Shown piece after piece: positions 36,524 through 45,145 of a stretch of 64,000 bases of DNA (positions are counted from its first letter, which is position 1; every line of letters begins with the position of its first letter). The translations under genes were made by a program, and so were the position numbers. The notes under the pieces were generated by a model. The model made no database searches, had not been told where the DNA came from, and saw only the letters and a list, made by a program, of their open reading frames with translations. The stretch is from Hymenobacter duratus (GTDB lineage: Bacteria > Bacteroidota > Bacteroidia > Cytophagales > Hymenobacteraceae), in the NCBI RefSeq assembly GCF_014698995.1, contig NZ_JACWZZ010000001.1, positions 372,001-436,000 on the forward strand. Reading direction: 5' to 3'.

Positions 36524-39409
36524 TCAGTGCGCCTGCAGCCAGTTCTGGCCGGTGCCGACCTCCACTTCCAGCGGCACGCCGTGGGGCAGCAGCAGGGCCG
36601 TGGCCATCAGCTCCTTGATTTTGGGCGTGATGTAGGCCACTTCCTCCTGCACGGCGTCGAACACCAGTTCGTCGTGCACCTGCAGAATCATCTTGGTGCC
36701 GAGCTTTTCCTGGCGCAGCCACTCGTGGATGTTGATCATGGCCTTCTTGATGATGTCGGCCGCGGTGCCCTGGATGGGGGCGTTGATGGCGTTGCGCTCG
36801 GTGTAGCCGCGCAGCGTGGCGTTGCGCGAGTTGATGTCGCGCAGGTAGCGGCGGCGGCCCAGTAGAGTAGTGGCATACTCCAGCTCCCGGGCCTTGTTGA
36901 TGCTCTCGTCCATGAACTGCTTCACCGACGAAAACTCCTCGAAATAGGTGTCGATGATGTCGGTGGCCTCCTTGCGCGAAATGCCGATGCGCTGGGCCAG
37001 CCCAAAGGCCGAGATGCCGTAGATGATGCCGAAGTTGACGGTTTTGGCCTTGCGGCGCATCTCGCCGTCCACCTCATTCAGCGGCACTTTGAACACCTTG
37101 CTGGCCGTACTGGTGTGAATGTCGAGGCCCTGGCGGAAGGCTTCAATCATGGTCTTATCCCCCGAAAAATCGGCCATGATGCGCAGCTCCACCTGCGAGT
37201 AGTCGGCCGCCAGCAGCACGTGGCCGGCGTCGCGGGGCACGAAGGCCTTGCGGATTTCCCGGCCCTTCTCGGTGCGGATGGGAATGTTCTGGAGGTTGGG
37301 GTTGGTGCTGCTGAGGCGGCCAGTGGCTGTCACGGCCTGGTTGAAGCTGGTGTGCACGCGGCCGTCCAGCTCGCATACTAGCTGGGGCAGGGCCTCCACG
37401 TAGGTGCTGCGCAGCTTGCTGAGTTGGCGGTACTCCAGAATGAGAGCGGCAATGGGGTTGTCGGCGGCCAGCTGGCTCAGGATTTCCTCGCCGGTGGCGT
37501 ACTGGCCGGTCTTGGTTTTCTTGATTTTGCCTTTGCCGATGTCCATTTTATCGAACAGCACTTCGCCCAGCTGCTTCGGCGAGCCAATGTTGAACTCCTG
37601 GCCGGCTTCCGAGAAAATCTGCTTCTCGATGTCGACGATGTAGCCCTGGAGCTCGGCCGAGTACTCACCCATGGCCCCGGAGTCGATTTTCACGCCTTCG
37701 TATTCGATGTCGGCCAGTACCGGCACCAGCGGGTTTTCCACCTCGTTAAGCAAATCCAGCAAACCCACTTCCTTCAGCAGCGGCTCGAATACATGCTTGA
37801 GCTGCAGCGTCACGTCGGCGTCCTCACAGGCGTAGTCCGACACCTCGGCCGGGGGCAGGTCGGCCATGGTTTTCTGGTTTTTGCCTTTCGGGCCGATGAG
37901 CTCGGTGATGCTGACGGGCGTGTAGTGCAGGTAGGTTTCGGCTAGCACGTCCATGTTGTGGCGCATATCGGGCTCCAGCAGATAATGGGCTAGCATGGTA
38001 TCAAACAACGGCCCGTTGATGGTGACCTTATAGTGCTTGAGGATGGTGAGGTCGTACTTGATGTTCTGGCCGATTTTGAAAATATGCGCGGCCTCAAAAA
38101 ACGGGCAGAACTCGTCAATCAGGACTTGGGCGGCAGCATGATCGTCGTGCGGCACGGGCACATAATACGCCTCGCCGGGCAGCCAGCAGAAGGAGAGGCC
38201 CACCAGCCGCGCCGTCATGGTGTCGAGGCCGGTTGTCTCCGTGTCGAAGCTGACCTCGGTTTGCTGTAGCAGAAACTCCAGTAACGACTTGCGCAGCTCG
38301 GGCGTGTCGATGAGGTGGTACTGGTGCGGCACGTCGGCCAACGTGCGGCGCGGGCCGGCTGGCGCGCCAAACGAGCCGGTTTCTCCTTCTTCAGCACCAA
38401 TGGCTACCGCCGCATCCGCCGATGAACCAAACAAACTGCCCTGACCTTCAGCCGTTTTGGGGCGGCGGGCCCCACGCCCAACTGGCGCCGCACTCACACC
38501 GGCCGGGCTGCCGCCGCCCAGCACGCGGGCGGCCAGCTGCCGAAATTCCAGCTCATCGAACAGCTGGCGCAACGCCTCTGCATCGGGCTGGTCCAGCACC
38601 AGCTTTTCGGCCTCAAACTCGATGGGCACGTCCAAGTGGATGGTGGCCAACTCCTTACTCATCAAGCCCTGCTCGGCGAAGTTGCGCACGTTTTCCTGCT
38701 GTTTGCCTTTGAGCTGGTCCACATTGGCAATCAGGTTTTCCACCGAGCCGTACTTCTGAATCAACGTTTTAGCCGTTTTCTCGCCGATGCCCGGAATGCC
38801 CGGAATGTTATCGGAGGCGTCGCCTTGCAGGCCCAGAATGTCAATCACCTGCTCCGGCCGCTCAATCTCGAAGCGCTGCAGCACGTGCGCCACGTCCAGG
38901 ATTTCGGCGGCGTTGCCCATGAAGGCCGGCCGGTATATTTTGATGCAGTCCGTGACCAGCTGGCAGTAGTCTTTGTCGGGCGTCATCATGAACACCTCCC
39001 CAAAGCCCTGGGCCTCGGCGCGGCGGGCCAGCGTGCCAATTACGTCGTCGGCCTCGTACCCTTCCACCATCAGAATAGGAATGTGGAAGGCCTTAATTAT
39101 CTGCTTGATGTAGGGAATAGCCAAGCCGATATCCTCGGGCATAGCCTGGCGTTGAGCTTTGTATTCGGCGTACTGCTCGTGGCGGAACGTCTTTTTAGCG
39201 GCATCAAACGCTACACCAATGTGCGTGGGCTTTTCTTTCTGCAACACCTCTACCAGCGTGTTGGTGAAGCCCAAGATGGCTCCGGTATTGAGTCCTTTAG
39301 AGTTCACACGTGGGTTCTTGCTGAACGCAAAGTGGGCACGGTAAATCAGGGCAAAAGCGTCGAGCAGGAAAAGCTTGTGGGGCTGGGCGGCGGAGGCGTC
39401 GGGAGTCAT
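36524..39409 (-). CDS. polA: DNA polymerase I
   Basis: A 961-residue polymerase with all three domains. The 5'-3' exonuclease (1-300) carries FLLDAFALIYRAHFAF and the helix-hairpin-helix GDASDNIPGIPGIGEKTA. The 3'-5' proofreading domain (about 370-560) keeps the acidic residues: FDTETTGLD, then YACEDADVTL. The polymerase domain has motif A AADYSQVELRIMADFSGD, motif B RRKAKTVNFGIIYGISAFG and motif C LQVHDELVFD. The start is the ATG at 39409 (MTPDASAAQPHKLFLLDAF); the upstream extension is unlikely. It removes RNA primers and fills gaps in replication and repair. Confidence 0.98.
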   Translation of the reverse strand: MTPDASAAQPHKLFLLDAFALIYRAHFAFSKNPRVNSKGLNTGAILGFTNTLVEVLQKEKPTHIGVAFDAAKKTFRHEQYAEYKAQRQAMPEDIGLAIPYIKQIIKAFHIPILMVEGYEADDVIGTLARRAEAQGFGEVFMMTPDKDYCQLVTDCIKIYRPAFMGNAAEILDVAHVLQRFEIERPEQVIDILGLQGDASDNIPGIPGIGEKTAKTLIQKYGSVENLIANVDQLKGKQQENVRNFAEQGLMSKELATIHLDVPIEFEAEKLVLDQPDAEALRQLFDELEFRQLAARVLGGGSPAGVSAAPVGRGARRPKTAEGQGSLFGSSADAAVAIGAEEGETGSFGAPAGPRRTLADVPHQYHLIDTPELRKSLLEFLLQQTEVSFDTETTGLDTMTARLVGLSFCWLPGEAYYVPVPHDDHAAAQVLIDEFCPFFEAAHIFKIGQNIKYDLTILKHYKVTINGPLFDTMLAHYLLEPDMRHNMDVLAETYLHYTPVSITELIGPKGKNQKTMADLPPAEVSDYACEDADVTLQLKHVFEPLLKEVGLLDLLNEVENPLVPVLADIEYEGVKIDSGAMGEYSAELQGYIVDIEKQIFSEAGQEFNIGSPKQLGEVLFDKMDIGKGKIKKTKTGQYATGEEILSQLAADNPIAALILEYRQLSKLRSTYVEALPQLVCELDGRVHTSFNQAVTATGRLSSTNPNLQNIPIRTEKGREIRKAFVPRDAGHVLLAADYSQVELRIMADFSGDKTMIEAFRQGLDIHTSTASKVFKVPLNEVDGEMRRKAKTVNFGIIYGISAFGLAQRIGISRKEATDIIDTYFEEFSSVKQFMDESINKARELEYATTLLGRRRYLRDINSRNATLRGYTERNAINAPIQGTAADIIKKAMINIHEWLRQEKLGTKMILQVHDELVFDAVQEEVAYITPKIKELMATALLLPHGVPLEVEVGTGQNWLQAH

Positions 39410-39554
39410 ATCTGCGAAGGTACGGAAGGCAACGGGGCCATACCAGCACAACTAGCAGCCCATTGCAGGTGTTACGGAAGATCCGTGGTGGCTGCTGATG
39501 CAGAAACGAAAATCTACGCTGCAGACACTCCTGCTTTGTAGTTTCTTTGCGTTT

Positions 39555-40190
39555 ATGGTTCTCTTTTCACGCCTACTAGCCGGTCTATTGCTGCTGGCTG
39601 CTCCAGCGGCGCTAGCCCAGCCCACCCTGCCGCGCCCTACCGAAGCCGAACAGGCGCAGTCCGTCACTGCTTTCCAGCAGGAGCTGAATGCGGAATACCG
39701 CAACCCGGCCGAGTCACCGTTGTCGGAGAAGGAGCGGGCCACATTCAGCGGCCTGCCGTTCTTCCCAACTAACTACACGGTCTGCGTGGTGGCGCGGTTT
39801 GAGGCCGACTCACTGGGGACACCGTTTCCGATGCAGACCAGCACCGCCCGCCGCCCGCTCTACCGCAAGTACGGCGTTGTGCATTTCATGCTCGAAAACA
39901 AGCCACAGCAGCTCACGGTGTACCAAAGTATGGACCTGCAGCGCGACCCAAAGTACCGCGACTACCTGTTTGTGCCCTTCACCGACCGCACCAACGGCCA
40001 CGGTAGCTACGGCGGCGGCCGCTACATTGATTTGCGCCGGGGGCAGATAGTGGCCGGCCAACTGATACTGGATTTCAACCGCACTTACAACCCATATTGC
40101 GCTTACAGCCCGCGCTATTCCTGTCCGGTGCCCCCAACCGAAAATCGGTTGCCCGTACCTATTGCTGCCGGCGTGATGAGCGACCATTAG
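39555..40190 (+). CDS. Exported DUF1684 protein
   Basis: A 211-residue exported protein of the DUF1684 family. It shows the family hallmarks: an N-terminal Phe/Tyr-rich helix (FQQELNAEYRNPAESPLSEK), FSGLPFFPTNY, RKYGVVHFML, YLFVPFTDRTNGHGSYGGGR and the C-terminal signature LDFNRTYNPYCAYSPRYSC followed by PVPPTENRLPVPIAAG. Two cysteines (CAY..YSC) are conserved. The reading frame starts at 39498, but the signal peptide (MVLFSRLLAGLLLLAAPAAL) fits the ATG at 39555, which also has a TTCTTTGC promoter-like site just before it; the longer start cannot be excluded. Function unknown. Confidence 0.88.
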   Translation: MVLFSRLLAGLLLLAAPAALAQPTLPRPTEAEQAQSVTAFQQELNAEYRNPAESPLSEKERATFSGLPFFPTNYTVCVVARFEADSLGTPFPMQTSTARRPLYRKYGVVHFMLENKPQQLTVYQSMDLQRDPKYRDYLFVPFTDRTNGHGSYGGGRYIDLRRGQIVAGQLILDFNRTYNPYCAYSPRYSCPVPPTENRLPVPIAAGVMSDH

Positions 40191-40213
40191 AACTTTCGCC
40201 TGTGATAAGCAGT

Positions 40214-40265
40214 ATAAGCGCAAAAGCCGCTACCTGATATGATTCGGGTAGCGGCTTTTGCTTAT
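40214..40265. terminator. Bidirectional terminator
   Basis: Hairpin with CAAAAGCCGCTACC / GGTAGCGGCTTTTG arms (left part 40214-40234, right 40246-40265; 2-nt bulge near the base). It sits between the convergent DUF1684 and MG2/plug genes. Confidence 0.9.
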
Positions 40266-40287
40266 AAGTCCGGCTTACCGGTCAGTT

Positions 40288-42711
40288 TTACAGGGCCTGC
40301 TTTACTTCAAAAGTGAAGCTGGTGCTACCGGCCAAGCCTGTATCCGAAAGGCCTTGCACCACTACCAAGTAGCGGCCTGCCTGGTCGCCGGTATAGAACT
40401 CGAGCGTGCTGGGTGCACCAGCCGTGGTGTTGATTTCAGGGTTCCAGTAGAGCAGATTGCGCATATCGGGCAGCCGGCTTTGCTTTTCCTGGGCTGTTTC
40501 GTAGCGCGGTGCATAAAACTCGCGCTGCAGTTGCAGGCCTTCGTATTGCTGCACCAGCACCTGCGGCGCCAGCTGAAATCCTTCCAGGTCGCCTTTGTAG
40601 GTAGTGAAGCTTACAACCCCTTTGTACATAGCTGCGCCGTGGAAATAGCGGGCGTCAATGACTTCCAGCTTCTGAATCTTGAGCGGACTCATAGCCATTA
40701 TCTTGTTGATATTGAACACGGGGACGCCATCCAGCAGCACCATGGGGTTGTCCGAGAATATCGTCTTGTTCAGCTTGTCGGCCACCAGAAAGTGGAAGCC
40801 GTCTTTGCGAATGCGCACGACTACGCCCGGCACATACTCGCGTAGAACTTCTTCCATCACCTTAAACCGGGTGTATTTGTCCAGCAGGTACGACTCATCG
40901 GGCTTGCCGTAAAAAGCCAGGCTGTCGGCGCGGGGAGCTACATACCGGTTGCGGTATTTGCTGTAGTATACATTCTGCACCTGCGTCTGCACGTGCCGGC
41001 GCGTGTAGTCGGGCTGGAAGTTGGTGTTGAGGGCAAAAGCAGGAACCGCCGCTGGGGCGAAGCGCGTGGAAAACGGGCTTAGGAGCGTAATGCGGCAGGT
41101 GCTGTCCTGCTGCGGGTCGGTCTGCAGCACCAAATCCTGGGTGCCATAGAAGTGGTTCATCTCAAACTGCACGATGCCGTTGTCGTCGCTGCGTGAGTTG
41201 CTCAGACGAATAATGCGGCTCGGCGACGACAAAAAGGCAATAACGCCCGTGCGGGGCTGGTCGCTGCCGGGATGTGTGAGCCGCGCCTGTACCAACGGAC
41301 CTACTGGCTCCGGCAGATAAGCAAAAGGTGCAGGAGCCAAGACCTGCTCCCAGCGGAAGCGGCTCCAGCCTTGGGTCAGCATCAGATTGTCGGAGGCTTC
41401 CGCTGCTTCCGGTCCGGTTGCCGTAAGGTAATACTCCGGATTCTCAATTGTTCCGCGCAGATCAGACGTCAAACCCAGATAGTGGCTGATAGAAGCGGCT
41501 GAGCCCGAATTGAGGGAGTCCAGCCGGTAGACCGCCATGGATAGATTGGCGCTCAATGCCTGCGTCTGCTGGTCGGTGGTTGACAGCTGCAGGCTCACTT
41601 TATCCCGAACCGTGTACTGCATCTTTTCGGGGCGGGCCACAATGGTCAGGCGGCGGGTAGTCGGCTGGAAATACAGCCGCTCGCAGACCGGTTTCTGGTC
41701 GGCGGTGAACAGGGTGAAGTGCGAAATGCCTTCCAGCAGCTGCTTTCGGTCGATGGCTAGTGCTGCGTGCCCGTTCAGCAGCTGCAGCCGGCTGGCTACG
41801 GCCGTTTTCTGCCGTGAGTGTGCCAGCAGGTACACGGTTTCCGGCTGCGTGCTGGTCGCATCTACGCTTAGCAGCAGCTGGTCGGGGCCGGAAGGCTGCA
41901 GGCGCATCACGTAGCCCTGCTCATACACCTGTGGCAGCTTGCGGGTGATTGTCTGGGCTTTGTTCAGGGTAAGTACGGCCGTGTACGCTCCGGTGCCTGC
42001 TACAGCGGGCGTAAACGTGAAGCTGCCCATACCAAACCGGAGCGTTTTAAATGTGGCAACTACGGCGCCCTGCGCATTCAGCACTCTGCCTTCCGCCGCA
42101 ATGCCTTTGCCGGCTCTATCCGTCACCTTGAAGCCTACTTTGCTGCTGAGGCCTTTAACCAGATTGCCGCCTTCCGGGAAAAACCGGGCATCAACCGACG
42201 CCGAATCCTTGGCGGGAGCAGCTCCCGAAACAGTGAAGGTGTTGAGTATAGTGACAGCGCTGCTGAAGTAGGTTTCCGGGCTGAAATTCTTCATCCAGCT
42301 GGTGTAGGCGCGCACCGTATAGCTGCCGGAGGCAAGAGCGCCGGGCAGCGCGAAAGAACCAGCCCCGTGCGCGTTTTTCAAGGACACTTTGCCCTGCAGC
42401 ACCGGCTGGTTTTTGGCATCTAGCACTTCTACATACGCCACGCTGCTCAGTGCAAGCGGTTTGGAATAGGTGCCATCTACGGCATACACCTTAAACCACA
42501 TGGTTTCACCACTCAGGTACAGAGGCCGGTCGAGGTGCAGAAACAGCTTTTCATACGGACCTTTCTGCTGGTAGCGGCTCAGCTTGCTGGCAATGCCGCC
42601 CAACGAGTCCTGCTGGGCCAAGGCGGAACCAGTGGCCAGCAGCCACAGCGCAAGCAGCAGGATCAGCCGGGGGCCAGGGACGAAAAAAGATACTGCAGTA
42701 GAGCGAGTCAT
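40288..42711 (-). CDS. Exported MG2-like protein with TonB-plug-like segment
   Basis: An 807-residue exported protein (signal LILLLALWLLATGSALA; start ATG at 42711). Residues 40-150 resemble a macroglobulin MG2 domain (EKLFLHLDRPLYLSGETMWF, VLDAKNQPVLQGKVSL, SGSYTVRAYTSWM). Repeated beta-sandwich modules follow. Residues about 650-700 look like a TonB-receptor plug piece: NPMVLLDGVPVFNINKIMAM, IQKLEVIDARYFHGAAMYKG, VVSFTTYKGDL. There is no barrel afterwards. It is the last gene of the TonB-receptor operon, 32 bp after a DUF4249 gene. The plug-like segment could be a dimerisation or receptor-docking module; the function is unknown. Confidence 0.82.
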   Translation of the reverse strand: MTRSTAVSFFVPGPRLILLLALWLLATGSALAQQDSLGGIASKLSRYQQKGPYEKLFLHLDRPLYLSGETMWFKVYAVDGTYSKPLALSSVAYVEVLDAKNQPVLQGKVSLKNAHGAGSFALPGALASGSYTVRAYTSWMKNFSPETYFSSAVTILNTFTVSGAAPAKDSASVDARFFPEGGNLVKGLSSKVGFKVTDRAGKGIAAEGRVLNAQGAVVATFKTLRFGMGSFTFTPAVAGTGAYTAVLTLNKAQTITRKLPQVYEQGYVMRLQPSGPDQLLLSVDATSTQPETVYLLAHSRQKTAVASRLQLLNGHAALAIDRKQLLEGISHFTLFTADQKPVCERLYFQPTTRRLTIVARPEKMQYTVRDKVSLQLSTTDQQTQALSANLSMAVYRLDSLNSGSAASISHYLGLTSDLRGTIENPEYYLTATGPEAAEASDNLMLTQGWSRFRWEQVLAPAPFAYLPEPVGPLVQARLTHPGSDQPRTGVIAFLSSPSRIIRLSNSRSDDNGIVQFEMNHFYGTQDLVLQTDPQQDSTCRITLLSPFSTRFAPAAVPAFALNTNFQPDYTRRHVQTQVQNVYYSKYRNRYVAPRADSLAFYGKPDESYLLDKYTRFKVMEEVLREYVPGVVVRIRKDGFHFLVADKLNKTIFSDNPMVLLDGVPVFNINKIMAMSPLKIQKLEVIDARYFHGAAMYKGVVSFTTYKGDLEGFQLAPQVLVQQYEGLQLQREFYAPRYETAQEKQSRLPDMRNLLYWNPEINTTAGAPSTLEFYTGDQAGRYLVVVQGLSDTGLAGSTSFTFEVKQAL

Positions 42712-42743
42712 CTGATAGGGTATACGCGCGAGAAACATAGAGA

Positions 42744-43889
42744 TTATGGCCAGAAGCTGGGCTTTACTGAGGTGCCGCGCAGGCGGCAGTCCACACAGTC
42801 AAGTCCTGTGGCCAGATAGCCCTTGCCCGGAATTTCGTAGAGGGGAATATTGAGCTTGTAGTTGAAGGTGCCACGCACGTCTTCGTACTTCACCGTGTCG
42901 GGAGGGATGCAGATGTCGTAGCCAGTAGACACGCGCCAGTCGTTAGGCAGCTGGGCCCGGCGAATGAAAATACGCTTCTGCTGCACCGAGTAAGCCCCGA
43001 TGTAGCCCATTGCCAGCTCCGACTCATCGGTCAGGCACCGAACATTACCGGTTATCTGGCTGGGCAGTGGGTCGAACAGGGTACCGATATTCTCCGTGTT
43101 TTTCTTGAGCATTTCCCAGTACCGATACTCATCCTGCGTCTGGGCGTATTGCCGCACCAGAATGCTGTAAGTGTGCCGCAACCGCTCGGAAGTGGCAGGG
43201 TAGGAGCGCAGAGAGTGTTTCGATATTATATCCCGGCTGAGGTTGGTCGTCTTGGCAAGGTCGATGGCCGTGGAGTTCTGGTTGCCCCAGCAGATGCGGG
43301 GGTAAGGAGTCGTGATGGGCCGAAACGTGTTATTGACGTATTCCAGCAGCGGGGTAAGCAGCGGAATGATTTCCCAGGTTTCGTCATAGTCCCAGCGGTA
43401 ATACTGCGTGTTGTTCGTCTCGTCGTGGGTGTTCACCTGAATGTCTAGGCCATCGGCGCTGGTTTTCCACGTCACGCTGTCGATGGGCGGTGTATTCTTG
43501 ACGGCCACATACGAAGAGGCGTATTGCTTGCCATCCTGCGTGAGGATATGCAGCCGGTATTTGCGGGCCGGATTCAGCACCAGGCTGGTGGACGTATACG
43601 TGCCGGCGGGGGCTTCCTGGAGCGGAATGCGGGGCCCGGCCTCCTGCTCGATGGCCACCGTGGCGCGGCCTTCCACGGGCGGGGCCGTGCGCGCGTCGAT
43701 GGCGTAGGTGCGCGAGAGTTTGATGCTGGTCACGCCCTGGCTGTTGAGAAAGCCATCCACGACTAGGTAGTTGGGCGGCCCGCTCAGCCCGTCGGGCATG
43801 TACGGGTCGATGCAGCCGGGCAGCAGCAACAGCAGCGCTCCGCAACAGAGCAAGGCCAGCCGGAGCGGGAGAGAGAGGAAACGTATCAT
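42744..43889 (-). CDS. DUF4249 lipoprotein (paralog B)
   Basis: A 381-residue outer-membrane lipoprotein (LALLCCGALLLLLPGCIDPY). The start at ATG 43889 (MIRFLSLPLRLALLCC) avoids a long frame extension. DUF4249 features: VVDGFLNSQGVTSIKLSRTY, EAGPRIPLQEAPAGTY, RKYRLHILTQDGKQYASSY and YYRWDYDETWEI, ending in a two-Cys tail CVDCRLRGTSVKPSFW. DUF4249 proteins accompany TonB-dependent receptors and probably bind ligand at the surface. The 5' part is identical to paralog A at DNA level over 172 bp. Confidence 0.93.
   Translation of the reverse strand: MIRFLSLPLRLALLCCGALLLLLPGCIDPYMPDGLSGPPNYLVVDGFLNSQGVTSIKLSRTYAIDARTAPPVEGRATVAIEQEAGPRIPLQEAPAGTYTSTSLVLNPARKYRLHILTQDGKQYASSYVAVKNTPPIDSVTWKTSADGLDIQVNTHDETNNTQYYRWDYDETWEIIPLLTPLLEYVNNTFRPITTPYPRICWGNQNSTAIDLAKTTNLSRDIISKHSLRSYPATSERLRHTYSILVRQYAQTQDEYRYWEMLKKNTENIGTLFDPLPSQITGNVRCLTDESELAMGYIGAYSVQQKRIFIRRAQLPNDWRVSTGYDICIPPDTVKYEDVRGTFNYKLNIPLYEIPGKGYLATGLDCVDCRLRGTSVKPSFWP
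43681..43852 (+). repeat. 172-bp tract identical to 44937-45108 (gene-converted)
   Basis: By direct comparison this stretch is identical to 44937-45108 (signal-peptide and first strands of both DUF4249 genes), while sequence on both sides differs. A second shared patch of about 43 nt lies near 43451-43494 and 44703-44746. Confidence 0.9.
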
Positions 43890-43984
43890 TCGTAAGTGAA
43901 GAACAGAAGAGAAGATATAGACCAGGTAAGTAAGTAGGCGAATTAATTGAGTGAGTGGTGCTTTGGGCGTTTGGGAAGCACTCG

Positions 43985-45142
43985 TTATTGCCAAAAGCTG
44001 GGCCGAACCGCAGTGCCCCGCTTGCGGCAGTCAGCACACTCGATGCTGGTGGAAGAGTAGCCACGCAGCGGCCCCATTGCAGAAAACACCGGTTCAATCG
44101 GCACGGTCGTTTTGGTCCTGAACGTAACATGTATATTCTTCAGCTCCACCGTGTCGGGCGGAAGACAATTCTCATAGCCGGTGATGTAGGGCCATTGCCT
44201 GGGCAATTCTATCCGGCTGATGAAAATCCGTTTTTCCTGCACCGAATACGCTCCGATGTAGCCCAACGCTTTTTCCTGGCTGTCATTCAGGCACTGAATA
44301 TTGCCGGTGAGCTGCGAAGGCAGCGGGTCGAACAGGCCACCGATGCTTTCGGTATTCTTCCGCAGAAGCTCCCAGTACTGGTATTCTTCCTTGGTTTGGG
44401 CGTATTGCTTTACCAGAATGCTGTACTTGTGGCGCAACCGCTCAGACGTTGGCGGATACGACTGCAGCTGAAAGTTGGCTACCCGGTCCTGGCTCAGACC
44501 CACTGTTTTGGTGAGCCGAATGGCCGAGGACGAAGTGCTGCCCCAGCACAGCGTAGGATACGGCACCGCAATAAGTCGAATGTCGTCGACGTGGTACTCA
44601 TACTGAGGGAAGATAACCGGCACGATTTCCCAGGTCTCGTCATAATCCCAGCGGTAGTACTGCGTGTTGTTCGCATCGTCGTGACTATTGACGTAAATCC
44701 TGAGGCCATCGGCGCTGGTTTTCCACGTCACGCTGTCGATGGGCGGCGTATTCTTAACCGGCGTGTAGTCAGAGGCGTACTCCTTGCCATCGGCCGTCAG
44801 GATGTGCAGCCGGTACCGGGAGGCACTGTTGAGTTGAAGCGGCGGCGACTTGTAGGTGCCGGCGGGCGCTTCTAGGAGCGGAATGCGCGGGCCGGCTTCC
44901 TGCTCAATGGCGACGGAAGCACGCGCTTCCACGGGTGGGGCCGTGCGCGCGTCGATGGCGTAGGTGCGCGAGAGTTTGATGCTGGTCACGCCCTGGCTGT
45001 TGAGAAAGCCATCCACGACTAGGTAGTTGGGCGGCCCGCTCAGCCCGTCGGGCATGTACGGGTCGATGCAGCCGGGCAGCAGCAACAGCAGCGCTCCGCA
45101 ACAGAGCAGCGCCAGTCGGGAGAAAAAGGCGGAGGCACGCAT
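43985..45142 (-). CDS. DUF4249 lipoprotein (paralog A)
   Basis: A 385-residue paralog of the next gene, with the same lipoprotein signal and domain. Key parts: LLLLPGCIDPYMPDGL, DSVTWKTSADGLRIYVNSHD, YYRWDYDETWEIVPVI, FDPLPSQLTGNIQCL, LGYIGAYSVQEKRIFI, and the final ECADCRKRGTAVRPSFWQ. It starts 3 bp after the TonB receptor stop, so the pair is surely co-transcribed. The C-terminal halves differ more than the N-terminal ones, in line with different ligands and a homogenised signal region. Confidence 0.94.
   Translation of the reverse strand: MRASAFFSRLALLCCGALLLLLPGCIDPYMPDGLSGPPNYLVVDGFLNSQGVTSIKLSRTYAIDARTAPPVEARASVAIEQEAGPRIPLLEAPAGTYKSPPLQLNSASRYRLHILTADGKEYASDYTPVKNTPPIDSVTWKTSADGLRIYVNSHDDANNTQYYRWDYDETWEIVPVIFPQYEYHVDDIRLIAVPYPTLCWGSTSSSAIRLTKTVGLSQDRVANFQLQSYPPTSERLRHKYSILVKQYAQTKEEYQYWELLRKNTESIGGLFDPLPSQLTGNIQCLNDSQEKALGYIGAYSVQEKRIFISRIELPRQWPYITGYENCLPPDTVELKNIHVTFRTKTTVPIEPVFSAMGPLRGYSSTSIECADCRKRGTAVRPSFWQ
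44937..45108 (+). repeat. Second copy of the 172-bp identical tract
   Basis: Partner of 43681-43852; direct repeat in the 5' part of the paralog A gene. The copies lie 1256 bp apart, start to start. Confidence 0.9.
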
Positions 45143-45145
45143 CAG

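Noticed and set aside
43955..44875. 306-residue plus-strand ORF over the DUF4249 gene
   Set aside because: Antisense to a conserved lipoprotein gene; no start region or domain support.
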